64,000 nucleotides of DNA from Halomonas campaniensis (GTDB taxonomy: Bacteria > Pseudomonadota > Gammaproteobacteria > Pseudomonadales > Halomonadaceae): contig NZ_JACHZF010000011.1 of assembly GCF_014193375.1 (NCBI RefSeq), forward strand, positions 1-64,000. Reading direction: 5' to 3'. This document shows positions 63,206 to 64,000 of the stretch, in pieces. Position 1 is the stretch's first letter. Every line of letters begins with the position of its first letter. The notes under the pieces were generated by a model. The model saw nothing but the letters and a program-made list of their open reading frames with translations. It searched no databases and was not told where the DNA came from. The position numbers and the translations under genes are program-made.

Positions 63206-64000
63206 ATGTCCGACCCCATCGTTCGCGCCCCGCTGCGCGCCGACCTGCTCCTGCTGCTGGTGACGCTGCTGGCGGCCTCGGGCTGGATCTTCTCCAAGGA
63301 AGCGCTCAACGGCCTGCCGCCGCTGCTGTTCATCGGCAGCCGTTTCCTGCTTGCCGGCCTGGTCCTCGCCGCCTTCGCCGGGCCTGCCCTGAGGCGCCTT
63401 TCGTGGCGCAACCTCCTGGCCGGGGCCGGCGTCGGCGTGCTGTTCAGCGGGGCGCTGACGCTGTGGATCCTGGGCCTCTACCACTCACACCACCTCGGCG
63501 AGAGCGCCTTCATCAACAGCCTCGGCATCCTGCTGGTGCCGGTGATGGCGAGGCTGCTGTTCGGTGACCGGCCGCCGCGCACCACCTGGATCGCGCTTCC
63601 CGTGGCCCTGATCGGCTTCGGCCTGCTCTCGCTCAACGCCGGCTTTCGCATCGAGCCGGGCCAGTGGCTGATCGCCGGCTCGGCGGTGCTCTTCTCGCTG
63701 CTGATCAACACCAACTCGCGCGTGGTGCGTCGGCTGCCGGCCCTGCCCCTGACGGTGCTGCAGCTGGTCACGGTGGGCCTCGTCCTGGGCCTGGCGTCGC
63801 TGGCCGTGGAGCCCTGGCCATCGCGCGTCGACGGGATCACCCTCGGCTGGCTGGCCGCCAGCGTCCTGCTGGCCAGCACCCTGCGCTTCTTCCTGCAGGT
63901 GCACGCCCAGGGGCTCACCACGCCCAGCCACGCCGCCGTGATCCTGATGCTCGAGGCGGTCTGGACGGCCCTGCTGGCCGCCGCCTGGTATGGTGAGACC
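63206..64000 (+). CDS. EamA/DMT-superfamily transporter (3' end cut by window)
   Basis: 265 residues visible, about eight membrane segments so far. EamA features: [87 protein letters not shown], and in repeat 2 [31 protein letters not shown]. Different from the 61033-61950 protein in motif detail, so not a recent duplicate. Confidence 0.88.
   Translation, partial: MSDPIVRAPLRADLLLLLVTLLAASGWIFSKEALNGLPPLLFIGSRFLLAGLVLAAFAGPALRRLSWRNLLAGAGVGVLFSGALTLWILGLYHSHHLGESAFINSLGILLVPVMARLLFGDRPPRTTWIALPVALIGFGLLSLNAGFRIEPGQWLIAGSAVLFSLLINTNSRVVRRLPALPLTVLQLVTVGLVLGLASLAVEPWPSRVDGITLGWLAASVLLASTLRFFLQVHAQGLTTPSHAAVILMLEAVWTALLAAAWYGET

Noticed and set aside
1-64000. CRISPR arrays, insertion sequences, prophage or integrase genes
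   Set aside because: No regularly spaced repeats, transposase, integrase or phage structural motifs were recognised on either strand.

Overview
The window is 64 kb of high-GC chromosome from a gammaproteobacterium, most likely a halophilic member of the Halomonadaceae (Halomonas-like). The reasons are the housekeeping order folD - tRNA-Pro/Arg/His/His - tig - clpP - clpX - lon - hupB - ppiD, the acidic proteome, a YehZYXW-type osmoprotectant importer, two TRAP importers and an MCE lipid-transport operon. I see no phage, insertion sequence, CRISPR array or rRNA. Apart from one toxin-antitoxin pair it reads as normal chromosome.

Layout. 1-10.5 kb: acyl-CoA catabolism. gcdH is followed by a truncated etfB. 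Next come an acyl-CoA dehydrogenase, a CoA ligase, a hotdog thioesterase and a membrane protein with overlapping reading frames, divergent from a 3-hydroxyacyl-CoA dehydrogenase and a thiolase, with an IclR regulator after them. 10.5-14 kb: a four-gene Mla/MCE-type lipid ABC transporter. 14-16 kb: L-2-hydroxyglutarate oxidase divergent from a CsiR/GlaR-like repressor. 16-16.8 kb: a guanidinium exporter behind a guanidine-II (mini-ykkC) riboswitch, plus a small ribbon-helix-helix protein. 16.8-27 kb: one long minus-strand cluster, LysR - DUF1445 (D-glutamate cyclase family) - TRAP P/Q/M - DUF2848 - membrane protein - Old Yellow Enzyme - pxpA/B/C (5-oxoprolinase), probably for importing and degrading a glutamate- or pyroglutamate-like compound. 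27-30 kb: a second TRAP transporter. 30-36 kb: branched-chain 2-oxoacid dehydrogenase E1alpha, E1beta and E2, followed directly by a Hanks-type Ser/Thr kinase, with a LiuR-like operator upstream. 36-40 kb: yehZYXW. 40-42.8 kb: a DUF1853 gene and a reversed-order HipA/HipB pair. 42.9-48.5 kb: cysS, glnS, ppiB, lpxH and a COG0523 GTPase with a Zur-like box. 48.7-60 kb: ppiD, hupB, lon, clpX, clpP, tig, four tRNAs, folD, mtnN. 60-64 kb: a lipoprotein esterase, two DMT-family transporters and pyrC.

The two systems most worth study are the 10-kb TRAP/DUF1445/DUF2848/OYE/5-oxoprolinase cluster, which looks like an uncharacterised catabolic pathway, and the protein kinase encoded in the branched-chain dehydrogenase operon, whose E1alpha keeps the serine-rich loop phosphorylated in the mitochondrial enzyme. 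All functional statements come from reading the sequence; no database search was run.
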